Shown in pieces: positions 1 to 9,776 of a DNA stretch of 64,000 bases. Within the stretch, counting starts at the first letter, position 1, and the number at the start of each line of letters is the position of its first letter. The stretch spans positions 1-64,000 of the forward strand of contig JACVRA010000285.1 in the NCBI GenBank assembly GCA_019828545.1, given 5' to 3'. Under the pieces are notes generated by a model that worked only from the letters and a program-made list of their open reading frames with translations, was not told the DNA's origin and searched no databases. This DNA comes from Paracamarosporium sp. OC-R06-R3 (Eukaryota > Ascomycota > Dothideomycetes > Pleosporales > Didymosphaeriaceae). The translations under genes and the position numbers were made by a program.

Positions 1-88
1 ACGACGTGCATTGACTGCCAAGACACGGTACATGCAAGGCGCGTCCAAACACTATTTGCGCGCTGTCGTCCACTGCAGAGCATTCATC

Positions 89-1773
89 ATGGTGATTCGA
101 CTAATTAACACCGAGACTCTCGAGCTGAAGTCTTTCATAGGGTCTTCCATTCCCAAATATGCGGTCCTGTCACACACTTGGGGGCTGACACGGACGAAGT
201 CACGTTCCAGGACGTGATAGCTATTAACAGAGAATCCGAGCATCCTATAAAGGCGCGATTAGGATATCAAAAGATAATCGAGACTTGTCAAAAAGCCAGG
301 TCGACCGGCATCGAGTATTGTTGGGTTGACACATGTTGCATCGACAAGACGAGCAGCGCTGAGCTGAGCGAAGCTATTAATTCAATGTTCAGATGGTATC
401 GCGATGCGACCGTGTGCTACGTTCTGCTCTCTGATTACGACGTTGGCAGTGCTGAGAACCACGGAACGTTCAGCGAATGCAGATGGTTCACTGGAGGCTG
501 GTGTTTACAAGAGCTTGTGGCGCCGCGACACGTAGAATTCTATGACCGTTCGTGGAGCTATGTTGGATCCAGAGGAGAATTAGCTTCCTCAATCTCAAAG
601 ATCACATCTATCGTTACAGACGTTTTGAATCGCCAGGTGTCGATGGACTCGCTTCCGATAGCACAGAGGCTAGCGTGGGCAGCTAACAGAGAGACAACGC
701 GAAACGAGGACATCGCCTATTGCCTTCTGGGGATCTGCAACATCCAAATGCCCATTCTGTATGGGGAGGGATCGAGGGCGTTTATACGTCTGCAGGAAGA
801 AATCATCAAACAATCAAACGACTTCTCAATCTTTGCATCGCAGCAGCCCAATACGAACGAAGAAGCGGGTTCGCAGCAGCAACATCGGAATTTGCTAGCA
901 GCTTCTCCAAGATATTTTGCTCACTGCACAAATCTCGTCACCATAGCGAACGATACGTACCAAAACAGTGCATTTGCTCTGACTAACAGAGGACTTCATC
1001 TCGCTGAGTCTCAACTGTATATCGAACAGAAACGCGGCTTATACGTTCTACTTCTGAATTGCATCTGCAAATCAGGCCCATACCCTTTTGAAAGGCCACT
1101 CTTGCAACAGGTAGGGCCGAATCTTTTTGCAAGATGGAACGAGCGCTTTGGTGTTGTTTCGGAAAAATGGAAATGGAAACTCCAGGTTACAAAAAAGGAC
1201 ATATACATCATCTCGCATATCACGCCCTCGATCCAAGCGCATTTATGCGTCGCAGATGAATACGCTATACAAGTATCGTCGGATGTCTTTTCCCTTGAAG
1301 ACCGGTTCTCGCTACAGGTTGCAGAGAGATCTCTCACCAGTGGCTGTCGGGATGTTGCTAGGATGCAATTCCTCACCAACAGCCGGATGAGAATTGAAGG
1401 CTACTGGAAATTCTTTCTACAGGAGGCATACAACCCCACAGAAGTCGGGCTCGACGCTATTGTCGATGTCCAACATTGCTATATATTTTGCGGGCTTTCG
1501 GATTCTGAGTTAGCTAAGGATGACTTCAAACCAACACCCTGGGTCCATATACTAAAACCGACAGAGTGGTTCGCTTTGGAGAAGTTACACGGTATCATCA
1601 CAAGCCCTGGGGACGTGCTGGGCATCCCACGTCATGATCATACATGTAGTCAACTGGATATTGGTACGCATTCATCAGGTCGTCTGTACCTTGATGCCTC
1701 GATTGCGCCAGACAAGCAACAAAAGAAGTTCAAGCTCGAACTCAATTTGAGCACCCAAGGTCTTGAAGGATAG
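89..1773 (+). CDS. HET-domain protein, frame broken near codon 32
   Basis: Heterokaryon-incompatibility (HET) domain protein, about 561 residues if the two frames are joined. The ATG at 89 opens the classical HET start (PKYAVLSHTWG). The next block (ADTDEVTFQDV) is read in the -1 frame, after a run of five G at 180-184. One extra G would restore a continuous HET domain. Further HET motifs follow: YCWVDTCCID (around residues 77-86), RWFTGGWCLQEL (around 132) and the block ending in NEDIAYCLLGI with MPILYGEG (around 207). Past residue 240 is a variable C-terminal region without a recognised domain. HET domains trigger cell death after non-self recognition; the partner here is unknown. No intron explains the shift, so this is an assembly indel or a young pseudogene. 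The frame from 178 on has no ATG at its beginning. Confidence 0.8.
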
Positions 1774-2504
1774 CATTCGGCTAGAGAAAAGCGATATCGT
1801 GCTGCCTCGCTTATGACCTGCACCCCATGGGCAATCATCGCACCGGTCTCAGCACTGCTGTACTACAACTTGCTCTTACTAATGAATTCCTTAAGGAACT
1901 ATCAACCCCTGTCATGGATTCGAGCCGCTCCACCATCGATGATCGCACCTTATATTGTGCAACCTTGCATTGTGGACTCAGTTGGATTCGAATTCAGATT
2001 GGCTTGATGAAGCATGCCCGCAGTCGCAGTCGGCATGATGTAACCTGCACGAAGGCAGCAGTATCTGCTGCCTCGCAGTTCCCATGGCTGCGATTCATCG
2101 GTACCGCTTCAACAAACCGATCTTGACGCTGTTGAGCACGAACTTCTATGGTCCTAGCCAATCGACTTTGGACGAAATAAAATGATTAATAATCGATCAA
2201 ATCAGCTTTCGCTGATTTATTGGTTTCTTGTACAACTTGCTCGTTGACTGTCTGCTCGCGTTCTTGTATTTGACGTTGGGTAAATACGCGATTGTCAGCG
2301 TATTAGGCTCGTCACATCCAAAGAACGTCTGACGCTTGTTTAGGCCCGATGCGACAGAAATGTCTATGGATGGGATTGGAGGCATGCGCGGTTGGACAGA
2401 ACTCTCTTATGGTGCAAGTAAGACCTTCAAACAGAGTTGAAGAAACCAATAAATATATATCGTAGCCTGACATCTTCTGGCGTCTGAATCTTTACTCATC
2501 ACCA
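1774..2504. other. Intergenic, convergent 3' ends
   Basis: Spacer between two convergent HET genes. No convincing coding frame. It contains a short hairpin (2200-2219) inside a stretch that resembles a second site near 30.7 kb. Confidence 0.6.
2126..2225. repeat. Possible dispersed repeat with hairpin, copy A
   Basis: Contains GACGCTGTTG at 2126, AATAATCGATCAAA around 2188-2201, and the hairpin AAATCAGC-TTTC-GCTGATTT at 2200-2219. The same blocks occur in the same order near 30.64-30.72 kb with different spacing. This may be a degenerate element; two copies are too few to be sure. Confidence 0.35.
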
Positions 2505-2981
2505 TCACAGTCTGCCGATCAGCTTAAGATCTCGTTCATCATCCTCTCCACTGAGCCCCACATCTTCTTCACTACTTTCATCTCCCCTATCATCCTCTCT
2601 ATTTCTAGTGCTGGTGTTGATGTTCGTCATACCACCCTTCTTTTTAAATGCATCTTCTTCACTGATCTCTCCATAACTCTGCTGGTCAGCCCGTCCACTA
2701 TCATTCTCATCCTTCCCTTCTTCTGATATGCCGAGTACACGACTACTGCTATGTTCTCCTTTGGGGTCCGGCCCCTCGTTATTTTCATTGTCGTCGTCGT
2801 CGTCGTCGTCGCTGCCGCCGTCATCGTTATTATCACTGTTGTCATCACTGAAGAAACTGGCGTTCGAGTTGTAATCAGCTAAGCTAATGTTGGAGTTCGT
2901 TTCATCGCTCGCGAAGCTGCTGAGGTCATCTTCGCTCAAGAACAATGAGCTCCTATCATCATCTGAACCCGAAAGTGATCC
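2505..2981 (-). CDS. Acidic C-terminal tail of the HET-TPR gene, beyond an in-frame TAA
   Basis: Open frame directly downstream of the TAA at 2984-2982 and in the same phase as the preceding TPR segment. It encodes about 158 residues very rich in Asp, Glu, Ser and Asn, including an Asp run made by GTC/GAC repeats at 2791-2813. It has no ATG at its beginning. Its composition continues that of the residues just before the TAA (acidic, Ser-rich), and the same gene also has an acidic N-terminal region. I read it as the original tail of the HET-TPR protein, cut off by CAA-to-TAA or a similar change. It could be a chance open frame, since low-complexity acidic DNA stays open easily. Confidence 0.4.
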   Translation of the reverse strand, partial: GSLSGSDDDRSSLFLSEDDLSSFASDETNSNISLADYNSNASFFSDDNSDNNDDGGSDDDDDDDNENNEGPDPKGEHSSSRVLGISEEGKDENDSGRADQQSYGEISEEDAFKKKGGMTNINTSTRNREDDRGDESSEEDVGLSGEDDERDLKLIGRL

Positions 2982-5533
2982 TTAATCTCCTGATTCGGCG
3001 TCCTCAAGACTAGACATCCCGCTCAGATCGCTCAGGTAATCGTCCTCGGCATCTAGATGCTCTGGGCGCTTGCTCTCCGTGACCTTCATGATGTATACTG
3101 CTGCGTCTGGGCCGAGTTCCTGTTTCAAAATCTTGTATTTTTTCATCCTCAAGCCTTTGAACTCGTCGAGAGAATCGCTATTTTTCATGAGACGGTTCAG
3201 GATTCGAATGGCTTTGGGATGTCCCGGAATGTTGCGCTGCGCGTAGCCTTCAAGAGCTTCCTTCAGCTTGGCCTTTCTTTCTTCTTTGTCGTCATCCTGT
3301 TTACGTTTCAAGAACAGCTCACCGAGGAAAATCGTGGCCTCAAGCGTGAGATCATGGTACTCTTCGAGATGCGTCATCATCTTCCCTCGAATCGCAGAAG
3401 CCTCCGCAATGTAGTCCGACTCGTCGACGTGAGTGTTGCGATAGTCGCTGGGATCATCAAAGTTGACGTGTACCTGTACAAGGCTTGCTTCTAATTCATA
3501 CGCTTGGATATCTTGACTTGTGAACGTTCTGTAACGCTCAAAGCAGTTTTCAAGGAGATCCCTGGCTTTCTCAAAGTCCATGCTTCTCCTGTACAGATCG
3601 GCTAGCTTGACTTGGGCGGCAAGCGAAGGAAGCGTGTCGCCCTTGTCGCTGGACTTGTAGCCCTCGATGGCGTCTTCAAACAGTTTGACCGTATGCCCAA
3701 CATCATCGTCTCCGGCCAAGGTAGCGGAAACTTGCGCAAGATCCATAGCAGCGTTGGCCTTGGCCAACAGGGAAGCCTTGGAATTCTTAGTGACGACGGA
3801 GTACACTTTAAAAACAACTTCCTCGCTTCGCTCGGCCTGCCTTGCTTGAGATGTACAGTACCGAGGGTCTGAGCTGTGTCAGTGACTAGTTCACTATCCG
3901 GCTTTTTCGTCTCCTCGAAGCCGCGATAAGCTCTAGCGCAAGCCGCCTCAGACTGTGCAAGTTTTCCGTGGGCCAAATACAACCGTCCAAGCTCCCAGCT
4001 CGCTTTTAGAGTTTGCTCATGGTAGGATCCAAGCGCTTCATTATAACCACGAAGTACTGTTTGCATTAATTCCTCTGCTCTTTCGAATTGCTGTAATTTC
4101 GCAGATATTACTCCTAGTTGTCGTGCTGCGTATAGGTAGTCTAAGCCTTTTGGCCCGTCCAAATATTTCAAGCCGTTAAAAGCCGTTTCGAATTCGACCT
4201 GGGCTTCCGGGAATTTACCTGCAGTTTGATAGATCTCACCCAAGACCATTCTGGCTTTGCATTCGTCCTCATCGAAACCATCATCGGGCTTGGTTGCTCT
4301 GAGCAAGCTCAGTATTTTCTCATAGGCTTGTTTCGCTTCCTTGAACTTCTTCTCTTTGCACCAGACAATTGTCAGCCCTAGAAAGGCGGAAATGACAGAC
4401 CGAAGGGTCTTCCTATTCTCTGATTCGACGTTGCTGTTTTGCTCGCATTTGGTCACAATCTTGAAACTTCTGACAACTTTGCTGTAGTTTGGTTCTGAAG
4501 CCGAAAGTTCGTGATACCCTAGCATGCATTGTACTGTAGCACGCAGCCATGGGACCTTGCTTGATCCCAGAATGGACGCAGCTCTCTCCAGCATCTCAGC
4601 GCCTTGTTTGAATTTGTGCAGTTTTGAATAGAGAACGCCCAGATGGTACTGAGAGAGACCAATAAGCGCATGAGAACCGTTCATAACCTGTTCTTGCATT
4701 GCCTTATCTGCTTCGTGCAAATGCTCCCTGGCCTTTCGGAACTCATTTCGAAGTCTGTAGCTGGTGCCCAAATGTAGAGCAATGAGTGCAACGATTAGAT
4801 TTCTCCCGCGGAATAACAACTGGAACCTCCTGTATGCTTTCTGGTATACCCATATAGTTCTCTCGTCTTGGACAGACTTCTCTTCTGCACTCTGTGTGTA
4901 TCTGGATGTGGAATTCACCCAGAATACGTGATTGTTTTGAGGTACTTGGCCGAATCCCTTCAATGCCCTGTTGAAGACCTGTGCTGCTTCATCCAATCTG
5001 AAGGTAGCGGCGCATATAGCGGACAATTGAGCAATAACATTCAATTCAAGGCGGTACCATTCGTTATCTCTTCGCTGTTCGGATTTGTTCCCCTTGCTAG
5101 GCTTCCTTTTATCGACTGCGACGACATTGACCTCGGCAGCGTTGGGAGGTTCGGAAGGTTTGGACTTGTCGGTTTTACGCAATTTTCTCGACTTGAAGGA
5201 TTTTCGGCCATCACACGTTGCAAGGACTTTCTGGAACAAGGCGTCTGCCTTCGTAACTTCGGTTACAGCACCAACCTTAACACATACACTTCCCAGCGCA
5301 TACCGTGTCTTACATGCCGGAAGCTGATAATCACTCTGCTGCTCTAGCCATTCATAACCGCTGATTGCGGCCTCGTATACAGCGATCGCTTCTGAATGGC
5401 GACCATTGACCGCTAACAGATCGCCTAGCATGCTAAGCCCAGCCCAAGTGTCTTTGTCATCTGCCGGGTCGATCTCATCAACGAAGTTCTCGAGTTCGTC
5501 CGTGCTAAAAGTGATATTTCGACGGATCAAGTA
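2982..5533 (-). CDS. TPR-repeat segment of a HET-TPR fusion gene, -1 frame change inside
   Basis: Continues in the same frame as the HET segment after the TGA at 5536-5534. It has no ATG at its own beginning, so it is not a convincing separate gene. It encodes tandem tetratricopeptide repeats of the kinesin-light-chain-like kind, with helices such as LGVLYSKLHKFKQGAEMLERA and LGVISAKLQQFERAEEL, and LGTVHLKQGRPSEARKLF at the end of the first frame. At about 3812-3806 the reading must move to the -1 frame, where more TPR helices follow (KLFEDAIEGYKS, LADLYRRSMDFEKARDLLENC). That frame ends with an acidic stretch at a TAA at 2984-2982. TPRs usually act as ligand or partner-binding scaffolds; here they would be the sensor or oligomerisation part behind a HET effector. 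This is inferred from known fungal NLR-like designs. Confidence 0.7.
3806..3812 (-). other. Slippery heptamer U UUA AAG at a -1 frame change
   Basis: Read on the minus strand, the zero frame is TTG TTT TTA AAG TGT, and the continued TPR frame starts AAA GTG TAC. The heptamer T_TTA_AAG has the canonical X_XXY_YYZ form in exactly the zero frame. A perfect GTTGGCC-AA-GGCCAAC hairpin lies about 37 nt downstream (3753-3768), farther than the usual 5-9 nt. A one-base loss from the T run gives the same picture. Confidence 0.35.
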
Positions 5534-8308
5534 TCACATGGCACCTTTGTTTCGTCGTTTTACTGCAGTGAAAAGCTCATCAGTGCTTGCTTCCTTCCAA
5601 GGATTGACAGCCGTTGAGGACTGGTTCTCAATCGAATCTGTTGAATCGACGAGTTTCAACCACGGCGGAGGCTGAGCGTTGCTCGTAATCGGAGGGTTCG
5701 GTAAGTGTCTCCTCGGCTCTGCGTTTTCAGTGTCAGTGTCTGTATCGGAAGCCAACCCATCTCTTTCAATATGCCCGTCCTCTTGCTCGTCGTATAGCTC
5801 ATCCATTTCATCAAGAGCTTCTTTTCCAAATTTCCAAGTAGTTCCAGAATCATGACCTCCAATCCTTATATAGTATTCTCCCCAGGGTGACTCGTGATCC
5901 TCAAAATCCGGATCGCTGTCGCCTTCGACCACAGCACCGACGTAGCGACATTTTAGCACTGGACCACGCTTTAGGTTTTGAACCTGGAAAGGCACAACCA
6001 GGAGTGCAAGATGACCAGTTCTCGTGCCTTTTGGCCTCAGCAGAATGCAAGTGTTCCAATGACGCAGCGCAACCTCGACCTTAACGATAGAAGCTAAATC
6101 GGTGCCATGCGGCTGAATGTTCGTCTTTTCGATGTCGTCCCCGTCGAGTTCGCGGCACCACCAAGAGCCCTCTATCGCCCCACTGTCATCAATTTCGAGC
6201 GTCTGCGTCTTGCTGCTATAATCACCCTCCATATCCTTTGATAAGTCTACAGGCATTTCATCCAGGGTCGCGGCACTCCAGGAATAGCCTCCTAGCGAAC
6301 ACATTGTGGGTCTCCCGTGTAGGATACATGTGTAAGGAATTTTGCCAATATACCGTAGGATCTGAGAGACGATCTCACTCTCACCTACTGTGAAGTCACA
6401 GTCTGGTACTCCAGCAAGTAAGGCTGCAATCAGAGTGCGATCACGCGCCCAGGATGTGCTACGGGGCGAAAGGATCGACAAGAGGTCCCCGACATCCCTC
6501 ACTGGCTTTCGAAGTTGCTGTATCAAAGTCGTAGCTAGCCAATAGGCTCTGGAGGCGTCCTCGGGAGACTTAGCTAATACCTCGTCATCTAGATCCTTTA
6601 AAACAGTTCCTTCACCATTCGGATCCTTGAAGATGACTTTGACCTCGCGCGACATGAATAGCTCAAGGGCTGTCCAGCCTCTAGTAAACCAGTTGGACAG
6701 AACCAAGGCTAGACAAGGACTTCCGTCTTCTTTCCAAGGAACCCCAAGCAAATATCGATCGTGAACAATTGTACACTTAGCTGTTGCGTAGTTATGATGC
6801 ATTTGCTCAAGTGCCTTGCTTCGCGCAGTAGGCTCTATCGGAATCGATATTACATCCCACCAGAATGCATCGCAGCCAAGCTGCTTCGCAAGGTCGCCGA
6901 AGTATTTGACTAAGCACTTGTTAACCACGCCCGGAAGCCCTTTGCCAGCTCCTGTACCGTCAGACCAGACATGAGAAATAGCGACGTAGCGTTCTTTCCT
7001 GACCAACTGAGGTGATTTGAACTTCCAAGCGGTGGGTCTTCCCTGGTCCAAAGCGGAAATAAGGAGATCTCCACGGAATGTCATGGTTCCACAGTCACTG
7101 TCTGCACACTTGTGCAGTTGTTTGACGGATGTGGTATCCATATGCGCCCATTGACATTTGTTCGGGGAGCGCAAATCGTGACCGTCATGTTTCAGCGTCC
7201 CATAGCTTTGACTTTCAAGAGCCTTAACAATGGCTGGCAGATCGCTTTGCTTACGGTCGCTAATGTTGACCAAGTTCCACATACGCGTTTTGCAGATTCC
7301 GAGGCTCTCGGCTTTGAGACTAGCTGCCTCGATATCGGGTAAGGTAATGGCCGCAGGTAGCAGAGCGTGTGTCCAATGGCCGAATTTGCGAGGTCCAACC
7401 CCCCGCTCTCGCTGGATTTTTCCCATCCAATAGATGATTTCAAAAACTTCCTGGAGGTCAATGCTGTAATCGTCGCTTCCGTCTAGATATGGGCGTAGGA
7501 GGAGGCCCCTGGTCTTCGCTTGGTTGCATTCTTGGATGATCCCAAAGCAGGCGTTGACAGCGATGGCAATGTGACTGTGTGCCCTTGACTGACACTGCTC
7601 TGAGTTCATGGCAGCCTGACATGACATCGTAGTGATCGCCCACTCACGAAAAGCGACCCAATGGCATTCTGGTGCTGTGAACTCCATTTCCTTGGCCTTT
7701 TTTAAGCATTCTGCTCTTGTACAATTGCTAATCCTCGCCTCTAGGCACAGACGGGCGATTTGGGAGAGGAACCCCATATGATGACGTGTGAGCTGGAAAT
7801 CAGGCTCTACAGCCCAGCTCTGTGCCCTTGAAACAGCGTTACTGCAAGTGGCCACATCTTGCGCCGATTTTGAACGAAGCGTTGGCTCCAAAAGCGGAGT
7901 CAAGTGGAAGACTTTGCGAAGCTTAATAAGGGGAGTAACATCCTTGCCGTTGCCCTGCGTTGTATTGATTCTGCCACTTCTCTTGCTGCCCATCTCATGG
8001 TCGTCGTTTTCTTCCCCGCCACTGAGGTTGTCTTTGTCTTCCTCTTCTGGGTCGCCCTCGTCGTCGCCCTCGTCATCGTCGTCATTTTCCTCCTCCTCAT
8101 CGAAAGCAGAGAGTCTAGATAAGCACCCTGTAGAGAAGCTGTCGTAGTCGGAACTGAACGCATCAGACGAAAATTCAATATCAGAGAGAGAGTCGTTGCC
8201 AATCTCGGAGAAGAGCCTATGATATTGATGTGCCTCTGCGATAATTGCGTTGTCGTTGTTGCGACGTCCACGAAGTGGAAGGTCTCCAACGTTGGTGCTC
8301 GCGGGCAT
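5534..8308 (-). CDS. HET-domain segment of a HET-TPR fusion gene, ends at in-frame TGA
   Basis: ATG at 8308 opens 924 codons. Residues 40-110 are acidic and low complexity. A central HET domain follows, with YVAISHVWSDG (around residue 441), WWDVISIPI (around 483, where many HET proteins have WxDxxCI) and WFTRGWTALELF (around 541). A Ser/Asp-rich region then leads to the TGA at 5536-5534. The frame stays open past this TGA for 577 codons (to the -1 site) encoding TPR repeats, with no ATG near its start. HET and TPR parts therefore look like one gene with a nonsense codon between domains. As it stands, this segment alone would give a HET protein without a sensor domain. No intron with plausible splice sites removes the TGA in frame: GTAAAA to TTTTAG is 59 nt and shifts phase. 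Confidence 0.8.
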   Translation of the reverse strand: MPASTNVGDLPLRGRRNNDNAIIAEAHQYHRLFSEIGNDSLSDIEFSSDAFSSDYDSFSTGCLSRLSAFDEEEENDDDDEGDDEGDPEEEDKDNLSGGEENDDHEMGSKRSGRINTTQGNGKDVTPLIKLRKVFHLTPLLEPTLRSKSAQDVATCSNAVSRAQSWAVEPDFQLTRHHMGFLSQIARLCLEARISNCTRAECLKKAKEMEFTAPECHWVAFREWAITTMSCQAAMNSEQCQSRAHSHIAIAVNACFGIIQECNQAKTRGLLLRPYLDGSDDYSIDLQEVFEIIYWMGKIQRERGVGPRKFGHWTHALLPAAITLPDIEAASLKAESLGICKTRMWNLVNISDRKQSDLPAIVKALESQSYGTLKHDGHDLRSPNKCQWAHMDTTSVKQLHKCADSDCGTMTFRGDLLISALDQGRPTAWKFKSPQLVRKERYVAISHVWSDGTGAGKGLPGVVNKCLVKYFGDLAKQLGCDAFWWDVISIPIEPTARSKALEQMHHNYATAKCTIVHDRYLLGVPWKEDGSPCLALVLSNWFTRGWTALELFMSREVKVIFKDPNGEGTVLKDLDDEVLAKSPEDASRAYWLATTLIQQLRKPVRDVGDLLSILSPRSTSWARDRTLIAALLAGVPDCDFTVGESEIVSQILRYIGKIPYTCILHGRPTMCSLGGYSWSAATLDEMPVDLSKDMEGDYSSKTQTLEIDDSGAIEGSWWCRELDGDDIEKTNIQPHGTDLASIVKVEVALRHWNTCILLRPKGTRTGHLALLVVPFQVQNLKRGPVLKCRYVGAVVEGDSDPDFEDHESPWGEYYIRIGGHDSGTTWKFGKEALDEMDELYDEQEDGHIERDGLASDTDTDTENAEPRRHLPNPPITSNAQPPPWLKLVDSTDSIENQSSTAVNPWKEASTDELFTAVKRRNKGAM

Positions 8309-9776
8309 GGTTTTCTCACTAATGCTTGTGCTATCGAGGTGATGGTATCTAGGGGAGAGGTCGATTACAAAAATTTGAGCTTAGTCTGACAGGGTGTGGG
8401 AGACCTTGAAGCACGCAATGAGAGGATCTGACGACTTGTTAGTCAAGCTCTCAAGAAGAGATCGTGTGTGGTGCGTGAAACCACGAGACGAAGCTAAATT
8501 GTAGAGTGACGTTCTGATGTTGTGATCCACCGGTGATAATAGGTAGCTTGAGATTGAGGGTAGAAGCAGAAAACGTAACCGCAACAAAAGTGACATTCTA
8601 TGTAGGACTCAAAGTAGCGAGCTAATGACCCATTACCAAGACGTAGCCTGCCGCACAGAAAAGATGGCCTGTCAAGAGAATATATACCGGTGAACAAGAA
8701 ACCGCGCTGTGATTGGTTTTCGTTCCTGCGTTTGCTGCAAACATCGTTGCGCCTTGTATCCTCATACGCGGAGAACAGCGCAACTGCAGCCGTTCGTTGG
8801 AACCTGATAACATGAACACTTTAAGGCCTTGGAAGGTCGTGTGAGGCTACCGGTCCCTGCCCGATAACAAGGTAAGTCGGTCAGGTGGATCAGCCTGGAG
8901 GACTTGGTTGATAAAACAGCTCGGCTTCTCCGAGGGCGAAAGGGAACCGCATGCGTAGTGGCTATGTATTTGTGACGGTGGCTGCAGTAGCTGCCACAGA
9001 TGCAAGGTTGAGAACATTTCTAACTCATAGCATGGTCACGGTGCACATTGTCGAGAAGTTTCAATGAGGTTCAATGATTTCTTATAGGGGTGATGCTGAC
9101 TGGCGTTGTGAAGAAGAGTGGAGGCAGGCTGCTTGATGAATATCCAGCTTGCTTTCAGAAGTAACTCTCAATTGAGCGAACCATGGGCCACGCACATTTG
9201 TTAAACTATGCTGTTGCCAGCAGTCCTTTGTTCGATAAGAGCGCGCTTCGCGTTTGAACGCGCTAAAGGGTGTGCCTTTCCATCTACAGCCTAGCTTCAG
9301 AGGTGCTGAGGTCTAACCCGCATAGCTCCAGAGCTACCATCCCGCCCTCTGGCGCACACGAATAGCACGGCCCACAAAGACCAGTAGGCCTTTCTGAATA
9401 TCAATAATAATATACTAAAGGCAGCCTGGAGGCTTTATACTAAGTTTTCTTTCATTATGAAGTTAAAACTATTGAGTAATGTCAGGAAACGCGCTCGGGC
9501 CTTATCTGCTACCATTTCGTGTGCGCCAGAGCCCGCCCTACCCATCGCAACACTCCCAACAGCATCGCGGCGAACTCTGCCCACACACTTCCTCTCTCCA
9601 AACACCACGCCCATATCCCCAGCCCTCTGCAATGCTCACCTTCCTCCTTTACGCTCTAGCTCGCGACCTAGAGCAGAAGCAGAGCACTTCGATGACGTAG
9701 TAGACAGAGCGCACAGAATACTCCTACCTTTTGATCCTCACTGACACGGCAAGAGTCGCCCTACTGACCAGCAACC
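8309..9776. other. Intergenic, divergent promoter region
   Basis: About 1.5 kb between the divergently transcribed HET-TPR and NIF3-like genes. I see no supported coding frame, tRNA or element. Short open frames here lack family motifs. Confidence 0.6.

Noticed and set aside
5478..5558. Small intron removing the TGA between HET and TPR parts
   Set aside because: The best GTAAAA to TTTTAG pair is 59 nt, shifts phase and has no good branch site; the others are under 40 nt.
8870..9430. Inverted and GC-rich bits around 9240-9350 as a structured RNA
   Set aside because: Only short stems; no recognised family.
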